From Candidatus Cacconaster stercorequi (GTDB lineage Bacteria > Bacillota > Clostridia > Oscillospirales > Oscillospiraceae): 64,000 nt of DNA. Each line of letters starts with the position of its first letter. The stretch's first letter is position 1. The stretch covers positions 62,001 to 126,000 of the forward strand of contig JAGHUH010000021.1 in the NCBI GenBank assembly GCA_018064925.1. The letters are read 5' to 3'. Positions 24,886 through 35,900 of this stretch are shown here, one piece after another. The notes beneath the pieces are model-generated. The model did not search any database, was not told the origin of the DNA, and saw nothing but the letters and a program-made list of their open reading frames with translations. A program made the translations under genes and the position numbers.

Positions 24886-24908
24886 ATCTATTGTCCTTTC
24901 TCATCGAT

Positions 24909-25478
24909 TTATTGGTTGTCGGTTTTCAAGCGACAGAAATCCTCACCCCAGCAAAGCCGCACTTTGTCGGCAGTATCTGGGTTCTGGAAGAAATACAGAT
25001 CGGTTGCCAGTCGGACATAGTCCAGTGGGATATCCTTCGCCCGCAGAAGCGCAACCAAGCCGCGCAGATGGTGCGACAGTGCCGCCATATCAGAAGCCGT
25101 GGCCACGGGATAGAAGCGGCGGGAAATGCGCTCCCGATCCTCCTCACTGTCCATCAGACATCTTGCGGCGGCGCCCAAAGAATTCTCCTCACGATGCATG
25201 GCGTCATTCTTTCGGTCACGCCCCTGCTGATGCAGGGCAAACATGGTTAGTGCTGTGTAAATTGCCCACTCGGCGCGGCTCGGTTCTCCATATCCCACAA
25301 GTGCTTCCGGAAGATCCAGCAGGCACTCTCCCCAAAGCTCGGGGATCTCACCGGGGGCATGTCCGATGCCACGGCGCAGACGCGCCAACGAGGCACGCAC
25401 CGCGCTTTCAGACGGATTGGACAAGAGACGGTGAATTTTTGCTGCGGTAAATGCTTTGATTTGATCAGAATTATTCAT
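24909..25478 (-). CDS. casB: Cascade small subunit Cse2 (CasB)
   Basis: A 189-residue helical protein. The family motif is around VRASLARLRRGIGHAPGEIPELWG, then ALTMFALHQQGRD and the C-terminal LRGLVALLRAKDIPLDYVRLATDLYFFQ. Cse2 dimers stabilise the R-loop and the displaced strand. The start at 25478 is preferred over the upstream GTG because GAGGGTG is well spaced from it. It follows cse1 by 12 bp. Confidence 0.93.
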   Translation of the reverse strand: MNNSDQIKAFTAAKIHRLLSNPSESAVRASLARLRRGIGHAPGEIPELWGECLLDLPEALVGYGEPSRAEWAIYTALTMFALHQQGRDRKNDAMHREENSLGAAARCLMDSEEDRERISRRFYPVATASDMAALSHHLRGLVALLRAKDIPLDYVRLATDLYFFQNPDTADKVRLCWGEDFCRLKTDNQ

Positions 25479-25490
25479 GCGTTTCACCCT

Positions 25491-27077
25491 CTATACTCGG
25501 TCAATATTTCTCATGCCACTCCTGAACCACTGCATTGCCAAGGACGAGGAGTAGTATTTTTTCTTATCATTCCCCACAGAAACCATTTTTCCGATGAATG
25601 CGGATTGCCCGGCATCAGCCACCAGTTTCTCTGCCAGTTTCCACGCTGCGGCATCCGCTTCTTTGCACCAAGCATCAATCTTCTGTTCACGCGCCTCCGA
25701 AGTGTCTTCGGCATCCAGCGAGGCCAACCACTTACGGAAGGGCGCATCTATAACAAAATAGTAATGCTCTCTGGCAGCTGCATCGAGCTTGATCTTTTTC
25801 TCCTTGTCACCTCCAGAAGCGAGATACAGATCGTAGGCGAGAATACCCACCCGCTTGGCAATCCTGTCGCAGCGTGCCACCATGTCCGAGATGCGCTGGC
25901 GGTAGCTTGTCCCCAACTCAGAGAGCAGATTGAGGTGCAGAGAAAGAGAGTCAGAAAAAATGTTGTCAACCGAGGAGTGCTGCGCCTGATCATAGGTTAT
26001 GCTGACAAAGCCATAGCGCAGCATTATATTCTTCTGAATGCACTGGCCTCGTATCAGCTCAAAATGCCACTGGATAAGAAGCGAGTAAGTCTCTTTGTTT
26101 GCGATGATGCTGTCAAATTCGCGCCAGACCTGCCGCCTGTTGAGGGATCTGCACAGATTATTCTTCTCCTTCTTTTTATCCATCTTCCATATGGCCATCT
26201 GCTCGTTGTGGCTGATCTGTTCATAACATAATCCGCCCTTTGGCGACTTATAGCCCTCCAACTTTCCATTCTTCCTTACCAATTGGCCATATCTGGAATG
26301 GTAGGAGAGTATTGCCACCGGATTACGCGGGTATGCAATTTTTCGGACAGATTCATCGAATTTGATCTCTTCCTCCCAGCTTGCTGATCCGTTTTTCTCC
26401 CAGGGTGCCCCGTCACGATCCAGCAGGACAAAATTCAGCATCAATGTCTCAAAAAGCGTATTTCCCTGCGCCATAATCACTGCAAACTGGCCCAAAAGTG
26501 CCACTCCCAGCCCGCTTTTCAGCGTGTTGTCATCATATTGATTCATGCATACCAGCCAGCGGGCAGCCTCTGCATTACTGAGCGTTGTCTTTTCCGCTCC
26601 ACCTCTTTCGGAGAACAGTCTAGCCTTGTTTCCGCTTTCGGAAATTGCTCCGTTGATCTTCTGTACCGGCTCTGATTGTGGACGGGATGCCTCTGCGGGA
26701 ATGTTTGATATCTGCCAAAATGGTTTTGTGGGATGAAACAGCCAGAAGTTTTCCTCCTGTGCTTTGAGATAAGCTCGCAGCGGATCCTCTGGAAAATGCC
26801 CATACTCCCACAGTTCCATCCAGTGGTCGAGGGCATCATCGGCGTTCTCGATCTCCGTGTCTTCACCGGCAACATTCACATGCTCAAACACTGCATGGAG
26901 CACCGCCAACAGCAAGCGCAGGATGGCTGCGTCCTGCGTGGGCAGTTCTCCGGCAAGCCCTCGATAGCTGTGGGCATGGAGTAGCGCCTCTGTCAGGGAT
27001 ACCTCCTCAATACTGCAATCCTCTCGCATCACTCGAATCCAAGGCTCTTGCAGCAGGTTAAACTCTTTTCCCGCCAT
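25491..27077 (-). CDS. casA: Cascade large subunit Cse1 (Cas8e, CasA)
   Basis: A 528-residue PAM-recognition subunit. It begins with KEFNLLQEPWIRVMREDCSIEEVSLTEALLHAH, the diagnostic Cse1 N-terminus. FWLFHPTKPFWQIS and the Cas3-recruiting helical C-terminus are also present. The start codon directly follows the cas3 stop (TGA then ATG). The frame is open throughout. Confidence 0.94.
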   Translation of the reverse strand: MAGKEFNLLQEPWIRVMREDCSIEEVSLTEALLHAHSYRGLAGELPTQDAAILRLLLAVLHAVFEHVNVAGEDTEIENADDALDHWMELWEYGHFPEDPLRAYLKAQEENFWLFHPTKPFWQISNIPAEASRPQSEPVQKINGAISESGNKARLFSERGGAEKTTLSNAEAARWLVCMNQYDDNTLKSGLGVALLGQFAVIMAQGNTLFETLMLNFVLLDRDGAPWEKNGSASWEEEIKFDESVRKIAYPRNPVAILSYHSRYGQLVRKNGKLEGYKSPKGGLCYEQISHNEQMAIWKMDKKKEKNNLCRSLNRRQVWREFDSIIANKETYSLLIQWHFELIRGQCIQKNIMLRYGFVSITYDQAQHSSVDNIFSDSLSLHLNLLSELGTSYRQRISDMVARCDRIAKRVGILAYDLYLASGGDKEKKIKLDAAAREHYYFVIDAPFRKWLASLDAEDTSEAREQKIDAWCKEADAAAWKLAEKLVADAGQSAFIGKMVSVGNDKKKYYSSSLAMQWFRSGMRNIDRV

Positions 27078-29759
27078 TCACTCACCGATCCTTTCGTATC
27101 GTAGTCCATATTCCTTTTCGTAACACAAATGATAGCCACACAGGTCGCGTTCGCCCTTTTCATCCAGCAGGAGGATTAGCTCCCCGCTGAGCCACGGCGA
27201 TTCCTGCCAGGGTGCGAGATGTACAAGGGTTTCCCTCTCCAGTATCTCGATAACTTCGCTCTGGGTCTTCCCACAGCCGAACACAAAAGGCAGGCGCAAT
27301 CTTTGTAACGCAATCTGTCGAGCTTCCTCTTCGGAGGGGACGGTATCGCAGCGGAAAAGTGTCTCCGAAATCCACGGTAGACAGGCCACATGATCACTGT
27401 CTCTTCGGCAAAGCACCAGTACATCCACGGAAGCCGTGCCGTCTCGCACCGATGCCTCTGCTTTTTTCTCGCTTTCCATGTAATGATCCAATAGCCCGAC
27501 AATGCTATTTCTCGTTTCGCGTTTTGAATTTTTGGGACGAGGCAGGCACCAGTCATCGGCTGCGTTCTCCTTAATCTCCGTTCGGTTCCTGAACTCCATC
27601 CACGCCGGATCGTCCTGTTCTGCCTCACAGGGTTCAGCGTAGACGCTGTTTACCAACCATGGAATATCATCCGGAAGCCGGATAGTCTTTGGCAAATAGC
27701 GTCTGGTCTGCCGCAACAGCCACTCGCCGTAAATTCGGGCACTGCCTTTCTCTATCTCCTCCGTGCCCAAAACTGCACAGGACGGTTGGCATAGCGGTGC
27801 AGGACGCATGCGTTGATGGCGGTGCAGCCGTCCCATCCGCTGCAGCAGCAGATCCATAGGGCAAAGATCAGAGATCAGGTAGTCAAAGTCGATATCCAAG
27901 GATTGCTCCAGCACCTGTGTACCAACAATAATCACATGGTCACGCAATGCAGAAGTGGAGGTCTTCCCTATCCTGTCCATGAGTTCTTTTTCTCGACGAA
28001 TGCGCTCCTCTGCCAGAAATTGCGCGTGGTACACGTAGATTCTCTTGTGTGGGAGCTGTTGGCGCAGCTTTTCGGCAATCTCCTGCGCCCGTTTCACTGT
28101 GTTGACGATGACACCGGCACACCCGCCCTCTGAGAGGTGCTCTCGGAGGGCATCGGCAAGCATTCCCTCTGTAAGCGTCGTAATCACCACTTCAGAGCTG
28201 CTGGAAGTATTCTGAATTGCAATCGAGCGCACCCCATCCGCATCTGCCCATGTAAGCAGGGGGTAATCCTCCGAAGATGGCAAAAAAAATATATCTCCAC
28301 CTTTTCCGTATGGCTTACTGTACGCCTGCAGCATCTCGCGTTTTTTCTCATTCGGAAGCGTAGCGGAAAGCAGGATGACAGGTACTTGATAAGCGCCAAG
28401 CCATTGGAGCATACGGAGCAGAAAGCGGCTCATATAGGCATCATAGGCATGGCACTCATCGATTACCACCACCTTGCCGCATAGGCCCAGATGCCGCAGC
28501 ATGACATGCTTTTGCCGTAATGCGGACATCAATGCCGTGTCAACTGTCCCCACCACAAAATCTGCCAGCAGCGCCTGCTTCCTGCCAGAAAACCAGCTAT
28601 GTACTGTAAGGCCACCGTTTCCGTCTTCTTCCACCATTGCCTTTCCACGGAAGAATTCGCGATAATCCTCGTTCAGTTCTGCCATACCGTGGACAAGGCG
28701 TATGGCGTGCGTCCCGTCCTGCGACACTCGCTTTGCCCATTGGGACATACGAGGAAACAGTCCGTTGGAGGTCGCCTGTGTCGGCAGGCCGAAAAAGATG
28801 CCGCCGCATCCAGCTCTGGCGGCCAGCATTTCCGCAGCTGCTAAAGCAGCCTCTGTCTTGCCTACGCCCATCTGCGCCTCGATAAGGAGCAGTCCTCCGG
28901 GATTAGGCCTCTCCTCCTGTGCCAGTGCCATGGCTGCCTTCTGTACGGTATTGGGCATAAAATGAAACCGATCATAAAACAGCTCTTCCCCACTTTTCCC
29001 TGCAGTATCGGCGCGCCAAGCATCTGTTAGGGCAATTCTCTCCAGCGCCTGCCGCTGTCGACGGGGATACATAGCCGCTTCCCCCGCTTCATCCGCTGCC
29101 AACAGTGGGAAATACTCCTGATTGCTGGCGATCCAATCGGCTTGAATGACAAGACCGCACAGTAACATCTGGGCACAGTGAGACAGTCTGGGAAGCTCCT
29201 CCACCGCAGTATATCCGCTTTTGTGAAGTGCTTCATCCAGAAGCCGCTTCTGCATCTCGCGCCAAAGCGGCTCCTGATTAGCGTAGAAACACCTGTCATA
29301 TGCAGAGATGGAGCATCTGCAGGCATCTGCAAGATCGGTAGGCTTCCCGTGGTGCGCTCCTACTACAGAGCAAATCCCATCCGCACAACCAAAGTCCCGG
29401 AGAATCATTTCTCCAGCCAACGCATGGGAGATGTTCCCCCCAGAAGGATACTCCGACAAATCAGGAACCCTCAGGCCGTTTGCAGAAAGGCACTCTCGCC
29501 TTTCCGGTAGGTTCAACAGAATCCTTGCGGCAAAGAGCGGCGTACATTTTCCCAAATCGTGCACCATTGCCAAAAACAAGCTCACCCGAGCAAAGGTTTC
29601 TCGTTCCAGCCCCATAGCTCGGATAACAGAATACGGCACACGATTTTTACAGAGAAACTCCATAACGACTGCGGTATCTTCTAAATGCATCCACAGTGGC
29701 AAATGCGCATGGTCGTTTCCAGTTTTACCTAGCAGCAGCTCGTAGGGAAGCATTTTCAT
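27078..29759 (-). CDS. cas3: CRISPR helicase-nuclease Cas3 (type I-E)
   Basis: An 893-residue fusion of HD nuclease and SF2 helicase. HD residues are seen in HLPLWMHLEDTA, MVHDLGKCTPLF and GAHHGKPTD. Helicase motifs are LIEAQMGVGKTEAAL (I), VIDECHAYDAYM (II), LLSATLP (III) and VGTQVLEQSLDIDFD with QRMGRLHRH (V and VI). It degrades target DNA after Cascade binding. It is the first gene of the operon, with AAGGAG 9 nt before the ATG. The upstream 95 bp are A/T-rich, without a clear consensus promoter. Confidence 0.96.
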   Translation of the reverse strand: MKMLPYELLLGKTGNDHAHLPLWMHLEDTAVVMEFLCKNRVPYSVIRAMGLERETFARVSLFLAMVHDLGKCTPLFAARILLNLPERRECLSANGLRVPDLSEYPSGGNISHALAGEMILRDFGCADGICSVVGAHHGKPTDLADACRCSISAYDRCFYANQEPLWREMQKRLLDEALHKSGYTAVEELPRLSHCAQMLLCGLVIQADWIASNQEYFPLLAADEAGEAAMYPRRQRQALERIALTDAWRADTAGKSGEELFYDRFHFMPNTVQKAAMALAQEERPNPGGLLLIEAQMGVGKTEAALAAAEMLAARAGCGGIFFGLPTQATSNGLFPRMSQWAKRVSQDGTHAIRLVHGMAELNEDYREFFRGKAMVEEDGNGGLTVHSWFSGRKQALLADFVVGTVDTALMSALRQKHVMLRHLGLCGKVVVIDECHAYDAYMSRFLLRMLQWLGAYQVPVILLSATLPNEKKREMLQAYSKPYGKGGDIFFLPSSEDYPLLTWADADGVRSIAIQNTSSSSEVVITTLTEGMLADALREHLSEGGCAGVIVNTVKRAQEIAEKLRQQLPHKRIYVYHAQFLAEERIRREKELMDRIGKTSTSALRDHVIIVGTQVLEQSLDIDFDYLISDLCPMDLLLQRMGRLHRHQRMRPAPLCQPSCAVLGTEEIEKGSARIYGEWLLRQTRRYLPKTIRLPDDIPWLVNSVYAEPCEAEQDDPAWMEFRNRTEIKENAADDWCLPRPKNSKRETRNSIVGLLDHYMESEKKAEASVRDGTASVDVLVLCRRDSDHVACLPWISETLFRCDTVPSEEEARQIALQRLRLPFVFGCGKTQSEVIEILERETLVHLAPWQESPWLSGELILLLDEKGERDLCGYHLCYEKEYGLRYERIGE

Positions 29760-29855
29760 CCGTTCATACTCCTTGTATATAATCGTTCATCATGCGCTTG
29801 ATTTTTGATATTCTATTTATAATGTACTATAATTGCAGCAAAAAAGCAAATTATG

Positions 29856-30050
29856 TCAAGTGAATATTTGCAGATATACTGCATTTCGGACAAGTATTTC
29901 CAGCAGGCTGAACTGATTGCGCCCCGTAATGTCCAGTACGGCGTGGTGATCCGCGCGCTTTTCATTGTAGGCTTTCCAAACATATTGGACAGCAACTCCA
30001 ACGGAGGTAACCAGGGCAGATGCCTCATCGGATAATTGTTGGAGCGGTGA
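29856..30050 (-). pseudogene. Coding fragment of unknown origin
   Basis: A 64-codon open stretch lacking a start codon: QQLSDEASALVTSVGVAVQY, then VWKAYNEKRADHHAVLDITGRNQFSLLEILVRNAVYLQIFT and a stop. The composition is that of a real protein, but no family is recognised. It is the end of a broken gene. From 30051 to 30484 several overlapping ORFs exist on both strands (up to 180 codons), none with convincing protein character or a ribosome binding site. Confidence 0.35.
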
Positions 30051-30484
30051 TTATAAACAAGCAAGCTGAAACGCAAAGTCGTCTAATGAATAGAACAAAT
30101 GCGTGCTGCAGAAGCGCTTCTGATCTTCGCGGACAACTGCGCCCGACCATGCCATTGCGCCCATATAGAATCGGACCAGCTTATGCCAGATACCCAACTT
30201 TGCAGCAGCGGCCTCAAAAAGAGTCGACAGATGGTGCCTAGTATTGAAAGAAATGCACCTCCTCGGTATGTTCAAAACAAGCTGCCGGCAGTAGTGCATC
30301 TGATCCGAACGCATCACTCCCATGATGACAGAGATATGCGATTCACCATTCCAGAAGCCTTTCCACTGAGGTATCTGGATGTGCTGGACTGCAAAATGGA
30401 ACCAGCCTTTTCCACACGCCGCAGCATTTCCAACGGTCAGGTAACAGGCTATAACCGCCCGCTCAAACAAACAATTAACTTTGT

Positions 30485-30536
30485 AACATGATGCGCAACC
30501 GGCACAGGGGAAAGCCTCTGTGCCGGTTGCTATGTT
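30485..30536. terminator. Terminator-like hairpin
   Basis: GCAACCGGCACAG and its complement (13 bp) around a 10-nt loop, extended by AACAT/ATGTT. It lies 10 bp beyond the stop of the XRE gene and lacks a long T-run. Confidence 0.6.
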
Positions 30537-30546
30537 GTCATATGAT

Positions 30547-30906
30547 TCATCTCTCATGCAGAAGACGCTGCTCCTGCTCATATAGAATGTCAATCATTGC
30601 CTTGACTGCCTGTAGGGTTTCGGGGCGGCATTTTTGTAGCTTTTCCGCAATTTCTGTTGCAATCAGGGTTTCTGACTGCACAAATGGTGTGTCCAGCAAA
30701 AAGTAATCCACACTGACATTCAAAGCAACGGCGATGCGTAGCAGCATCCCCAGCGACGGCTTGGTTTGCGCTGTTTCCACATGACTCAGGTAATTGTTGG
30801 AGCAGTCAATCTGTGCGCTTAATTCAGCTTGCGTCAAGCATTTTTCCGTACGCAGCTTACGGATGCGATAACCGATTTTTTTGTAATCAACATCAATAGG
30901 AACCAT
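30547..30906 (-). CDS. XRE-family regulator
   Basis: A 119-residue cytoplasmic regulator with an N-terminal HTH_3 domain (IGYRIRKLRTEKCLTQAELSAQIDCSNNYLSHVETAQTKPSLGMLLRIAVALNVSVDYFLLD) and a short helical tail, the common SinR-like arrangement in Clostridia. It is divergent from the zinc-ribbon gene and the secreted peptidase genes. Control of those genes is possible but no operator is evident. Confidence 0.85.
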   Translation of the reverse strand: MVPIDVDYKKIGYRIRKLRTEKCLTQAELSAQIDCSNNYLSHVETAQTKPSLGMLLRIAVALNVSVDYFLLDTPFVQSETLIATEIAEKLQKCRPETLQAVKAMIDILYEQEQRLLHER

Positions 30907-31086
30907 ATAGCTTCACCACCCTAATAAGATGGATACATTTTATATAAATATCAAATCGCGATAAACAATCCGTAAATACATATTGCACTTATAGTTTGTT
31001 TAATTTATAATAGAAAATGCAAATTGCACTAAATGCTATTACTCCTGCAATATATTATCCATGTAACGATACTATTGAGAATTGAT

Positions 31087-31215
31087 ATGAAATGTTGGCA
31101 ATGCAGAAAAGCAAATAACAAAATCTATAAGTACTGCGTCAATTGCGGAGCGGAATTAGAGAGGGAAACCGAAAAAAATGAATGCAGGTGTGTCAACTGT
31201 GGCAGACTACTTTGA
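31087..31215 (+). CDS. Zinc-ribbon mini-protein
   Basis: A 42-residue protein starting at MKCWQC. It has three CxxC-type knuckles (CWQC, CVNCG, CRCVNCG), enough for one complete zinc ribbon and part of a second. The ORF-track start adds a hydrophobic stretch that could be a membrane segment (LLLLQYIIHVTILL), so a 60-residue membrane form starting at 31033 is the alternative. No good ribosome binding site was seen for either start. It overlaps the next small ORF by 38 bp. Confidence 0.45.
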   Translation: MKCWQCRKANNKIYKYCVNCGAELERETEKNECRCVNCGRLL

Positions 31216-31336
31216 TGTAATTGACTCAGGCATCTGGTCAAACAGTAATGTAAGGACGGATTGCACTATTCGAGAAAAATTCCGGTTGAGCGAGATGTGG
31301 TACGCTTTGGACAAAACAATAGAGAAAGGACGATGA
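31178..31336 (+). CDS. Candidate 52-residue ORF before peptidase gene
   Basis: Too short for the ORF track. It reads MNAGVSTVADYFDVIDSGIW, then SNSNVRTDCTIREKFRLSEMWYALDKTIEKGR, and stops 2 bp before the carboxypeptidase start codon. Composition is protein-like and the close coupling suggests translation with the next gene. A GAGAGG lies 12 nt upstream, somewhat far. It could also be the frameshifted end of the zinc-ribbon ORF. No family recognised. Confidence 0.35.
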   Translation: MNAGVSTVADYFDVIDSGIWSNSNVRTDCTIREKFRLSEMWYALDKTIEKGR

Positions 31337-31337
31337 T

Positions 31338-32885
31338 ATGATGAAAAAACCAACGCGATTGGCGACGGTTCTTTTGGCGCTCATCATAGTGTTCGCACTG
31401 CTCCCTGCATCAGCGTTTGCCAGCTATTCTGGCGATGCTGTCTTTGATGTCGACACTGTGGGTGAGCAGGAGGCGACTCTTCCCATGACCATGGTGAAGA
31501 GCATCGCTCCGACCGCCAATGCACCGGCAGGCGACATCAATGGCGATGGCGAGGTCAACAACAAGGATTTGACGCGCCTATTTCAGCACCTGTCGGATTG
31601 GGATGTCGAAGTTGTGGAAGCCAATCTGGACGTGAACGGCGACGGGGAGAGCAACAACAAGGATCTGACGCGCCTGTTTCAGTATCTCTCCGATTGGGAC
31701 GTGGAGATCTTCGGCGGTGCAGGAAAGGACGAGATCACCACAGAATCCTTTGTCTACGGACAGTCGGTGAGGGGCCGCGATCTGGTGTGTTACGCCATCG
31801 CGCCGGAGAGCTTCGACAAGACGATCCTGCTGGAATTTGAAATCCATGGCTTTGAGGACAGCTACGCCCACGACGGGCAGGTGCTGGTGGACACGGCAAA
31901 GGCGCTGGTGGAGCATTATTCCGCTGCGGATGATCTCAACCGCACAAGGCTTCTGATCGTTCCCAGCTCCAACCCCGACGGCCTGCTGGACGGCACGACC
32001 AACAACGGCTTTGGCCGCTGCAACGCCGACGGCATTGATCTGAACCGGGATTTTGATGCCAATTATGTGGCCTCCACCACCCCCGGGCGGAACTACACGC
32101 CCCGTGCTTTCTCCGGTGTGGAGTCTCGTGCGCTGCGGGATCTGTGTCTGGAGTATAAGCCGGATATCGTCATCGATTTCCACGGATGGGAGAGCTCGCT
32201 GATCGGTGATGTGGAGCTGTGCGATGTGTTTCATGAGGAGCTGGGGCTGAACCAGACCCATTCCTTCACGGCCACCAACTGCAAGGGTTACTTCTGCAAC
32301 TGGGCACATCAGCAGGGAGCACTGGCCATGCTGGTGGAGTTTACATCGCCTACCAGCATCAACATCACTCGGTTGGAAAATGCGGTGGACCGCTTAATCC
32401 GCAACGAGTATGACACCGGCGTTGTCACCGGCGATTACAGCATTTTGGAGGGGAAAAAGACCGTGTTTATGAATCCCTCCCATGTGGACGTAAGCACCGC
32501 TTCCGAGACCCATTATATTGAAGCCCAGGATATCTGCTATATCTCCGGCGTTGATGTAGAGAGTGGGAAGTGCACGGTGGTTTATCCCGCCAACGGCACG
32601 GATGTATTTGCGGCAGGGCAGGCCACCCGGACGGCGCAGGTTTCCCTCGCCCACATTCTGGGAAGCGGCAGCGGCTATACCATGGAGCGGAAAACCGCCG
32701 GCAGCAGCAATATCAAGGTCTATCCCACCAATGAACTGTTGAGTTACAGCACCAACTGGTATATTGACGCCGGGCAGAGCTACTACACCATTCAGGCCAC
32801 GCCCAACGCCACCGCTGTCCTCTACTATTGCAGCAGCGGCGGCCACGCAGGGTACTGGAAGATCGGCTGGATCGCCGGAGCATGA
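31338..32885 (+). CDS. Secreted M14 carboxypeptidase with dockerin
   Basis: A 515-residue exported zinc peptidase. There is a signal peptide (residues 1-29, ending ASAFA). Residues 64-130 form a type I dockerin with two Ca-binding repeats, DINGDGEVNNKDLTRLFQHLSDWD and DVNGDGESNNKDLTRLFQYLSDWD. Residues 138-360 form an M14 domain: EIHGFED (HxxE zinc site), SSNPDG, GIDLNRDFD, VIDFHGW (third zinc ligand) and MLVEFTS (catalytic Glu). The C-terminal 140 residues carry SH3-like modules shared with the next protein (VLYYCSSGGHAGYWKIGWI). It probably docks onto the cohesin of that protein at the cell surface or outside. Confidence 0.88.
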   Translation: MMKKPTRLATVLLALIIVFALLPASAFASYSGDAVFDVDTVGEQEATLPMTMVKSIAPTANAPAGDINGDGEVNNKDLTRLFQHLSDWDVEVVEANLDVNGDGESNNKDLTRLFQYLSDWDVEIFGGAGKDEITTESFVYGQSVRGRDLVCYAIAPESFDKTILLEFEIHGFEDSYAHDGQVLVDTAKALVEHYSAADDLNRTRLLIVPSSNPDGLLDGTTNNGFGRCNADGIDLNRDFDANYVASTTPGRNYTPRAFSGVESRALRDLCLEYKPDIVIDFHGWESSLIGDVELCDVFHEELGLNQTHSFTATNCKGYFCNWAHQQGALAMLVEFTSPTSINITRLENAVDRLIRNEYDTGVVTGDYSILEGKKTVFMNPSHVDVSTASETHYIEAQDICYISGVDVESGKCTVVYPANGTDVFAAGQATRTAQVSLAHILGSGSGYTMERKTAGSSNIKVYPTNELLSYSTNWYIDAGQSYYTIQATPNATAVLYYCSSGGHAGYWKIGWIAGA

Positions 32886-32928
32886 TGGCTTTGAACGGAA
32901 ACGGATGCGAATGATGAAGGAGGTTATT

Positions 32929-35900
32929 ATGAAAGGGAAAATGAAACGAGCAGTATCCTACTTGTTATCCATTACACTAATTATGCTTCTTTTCTGTGAC
33001 AGTACCGTAATTGCGTCTGCATATGGTGGTACAGTGAACTTTGGGGGAAAAAGCATCGTTCTTGATTATGCTCCCGGTGAATATTTTACCGATGATCACC
33101 AGACCTGCAAAGTTCATTACTCGAGCACAAAATGTAAAAGCTATTATAATGGCATTTACTTAGGATCCTGTCAATGCTTTGGATATGCAAGATATGTCCA
33201 GCAAAAACTGTTTGGTATAAACAGCTATACCAATTCAGGTAGTTTTCACAGAATCAGCAATGCGTATATGGCAGCAGGTTCAGTAACAGCCGAAAAGCTG
33301 AAAACGCTTTTTTTAAGCGGTAATGTTAAACCGGGTGCCCATCTGCGGACTCTTCCACCATCAGGCAGTACCAATGGGCATTCTATGATTATAACGAATA
33401 TCACACAGTCAGGCTTTTCCATTATTCAGTGCAACGGTTCAAATAATAACGAGTATTCCTCGTGGGAACCATGCAGAATCGGAACATATACCTACACATG
33501 GAGTTCCTATGCTTCTTCTACTTACGGAAAGCGCGGTATCGATTATATTGAGTTGCCCAACAATTATTCCTTACTGGACGACTACATCATACCCACCGTC
33601 AACTTCACAGTGGACAGCAGCTATTCCACGCCGCTGACGGCGTATCCTGCGGCGAGCTCGGGAAAGATCACCGTGTATGACATGAATCTGAATGCCTACG
33701 GAACCAGCACCAGATACATCGCCTACAATGACCAGTGCACCATCAATGCGGTGTACACCAACGGCTATTGCAGCGTCACCTATCCCACGTCGTCCGGCTC
33801 CAATACCGAGTATGCAAAGCTGTCCGACTTCATCCCCAACGGCATCAGCCACAGCAGCTGGACGGCTTCAAGCGCGACAAAGACCTATACCAAAAGTGAC
33901 ATGGCCACCTCCTTCGGCCAGATCGATTCCGGCGATCGTTGCGTGACAGTGGGGCAGTCCGGCTCTCTCAGGCAGGTGATTTATCCCATTTCCGGGGGCT
34001 ATAAGCTGGGTTGGATCGATTCCAACTATACGCCTGCACCCAAGCCGATTGAGTACAAGGACGAAGAGAAGAACATCGGCCCCGTGGCCAGCGGCGCTTT
34101 TTCCGGAAAAACCATCATCGCCACCGCACTAAACGATGTGGATCTGGGATATGATGGCTCAACCCACAGAATGATTAGCAGCGGAGATATTTGTATTCTG
34201 TCCAACGTGAATTCCTCCACCGCCCTGTGCACGGTGCAGTATCCGGTGGGCGCATCGGATGTCACGAAAGCTACCACTACCAGAACGGTTTCCAACATCA
34301 GCATCAACAACTTCATCAACTATAACGGCTCGGCCCAGGCAGAAACGACTACCATCCCCGAGCAGCTGACGGCCTATCCCACCTATGCCATGACCCATAC
34401 TGTTGGCAGCAACACCACAAACTGGTGGCTTGACCCCGGAGACACCTATACCACCATCAATAAAATCGACGGCAAGACCGAGGTGCTGTATTACTGCTCT
34501 CAGGGCGCTCACGCCGGAAAATGGAAGCTGGCCTGGGTGGCGCTGGATTACTACTACCTTGACCTGAACGGATTCATTGATGGCGCGGTCAACGGCAGTC
34601 TGTGCCAATACGGCTACGCGGATATCTATGTCAACGGAATTCTGCGGACGAAATATGCCAACAACTTTTATATCGACTACCCCCGTGGCAGTACATACGA
34701 GATCAAAAACGTGGTTGCCTATCCCGGCCACACTTATAACGGCCTTTATTCCGGAAGCCTGAAGGGCACCCTGACCGGAAATACGAAGGTCGCATTGAAT
34801 TTCACCAAGGATGCCGCCACCCTGTACGACATTTATGTCTCCCATAATCCCTCCAAGCAGGAGTATTTGGAGGGCAGTACGCTGAATACTGCGGGATTGG
34901 TTGTTACCGCTTCCTACAGTGATGGCAGCACAAGGGATGTGACCTCATCCTGCTCACTCAGTGGATTTAACGGCAATGCACCCGGTGTGCAGACCGTTGT
35001 GGCATCCTACGGCGGGAAAACCGCTTCCTTCACCGTGACGGTGAAGAGCAAATCCCCCACCGCCATTTCTATTGAAGCCATGCCCGCTAAAACCAGGTAC
35101 AAGGTCGGCGAAATATTTGATGCAAGCGGATTGAAAGTTAAAGCCACCTACGACAATGGAACCAGCGAGATTATCAGCAATTACGATGTTTTCGCCGATG
35201 ACTACATCACGGAATCCACCGGAACAAAGAACGTTTTTGTGGATTACTGTTACAATGATGTAAATGTCAGCACCTCCTTTACCATTACGGTGGTGGAGGG
35301 CAAGGTGCCCGTCATTACCGTCGATGACCTTACGGTTACGGCGGGCGAAAAGTTTTCCGTCCCAATCAAGCTGTCCAACAATCCCGGTATCGCTTCGCTG
35401 AAGCTAAAGGTTGACTATGATAGCAGCCTCATGACTCTTGACGGCGTTACATACAATTCCAGCATGGGAGGAAACTCTCAGGCACCACAAAAGCTCACCT
35501 CGCCGGTAACGCTGAATTGGTACAACGGCGCCGCAAACTATACCGGTAACTGCACCTTTGCTACACTCACATTTACCGCATTGGATACCTTAACGGAAAG
35601 CAAAACAACCAATCTTTCCATTACATACACTGACAACGATGTGTATGATATCACAGAAGAAAATCTCGGTCTGACCATTAATGTGGGCGAAATTGTGATC
35701 AGACCATCAGTACAGGAACATGTTCACAGCTATACAACCAAGGTGACAGCACCCACCTGCACGCAGCGAGGCTATACATCGCATACCTGTACCTGTGGTA
35801 ATTATTATAAAGATAACTACACAGATGCATTGGGGCACGACTGGACACTTACTGGATTTGGTACGAATACGGTTACTGGAGCGCTTGAATTCACCTTTTC

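Noticed and set aside
30051-30593. 180-codon minus-strand ORF and opposing plus-strand ORFs
   Set aside because: No ribosome binding site; it runs through a terminator hairpin into the XRE gene; no family resemblance.
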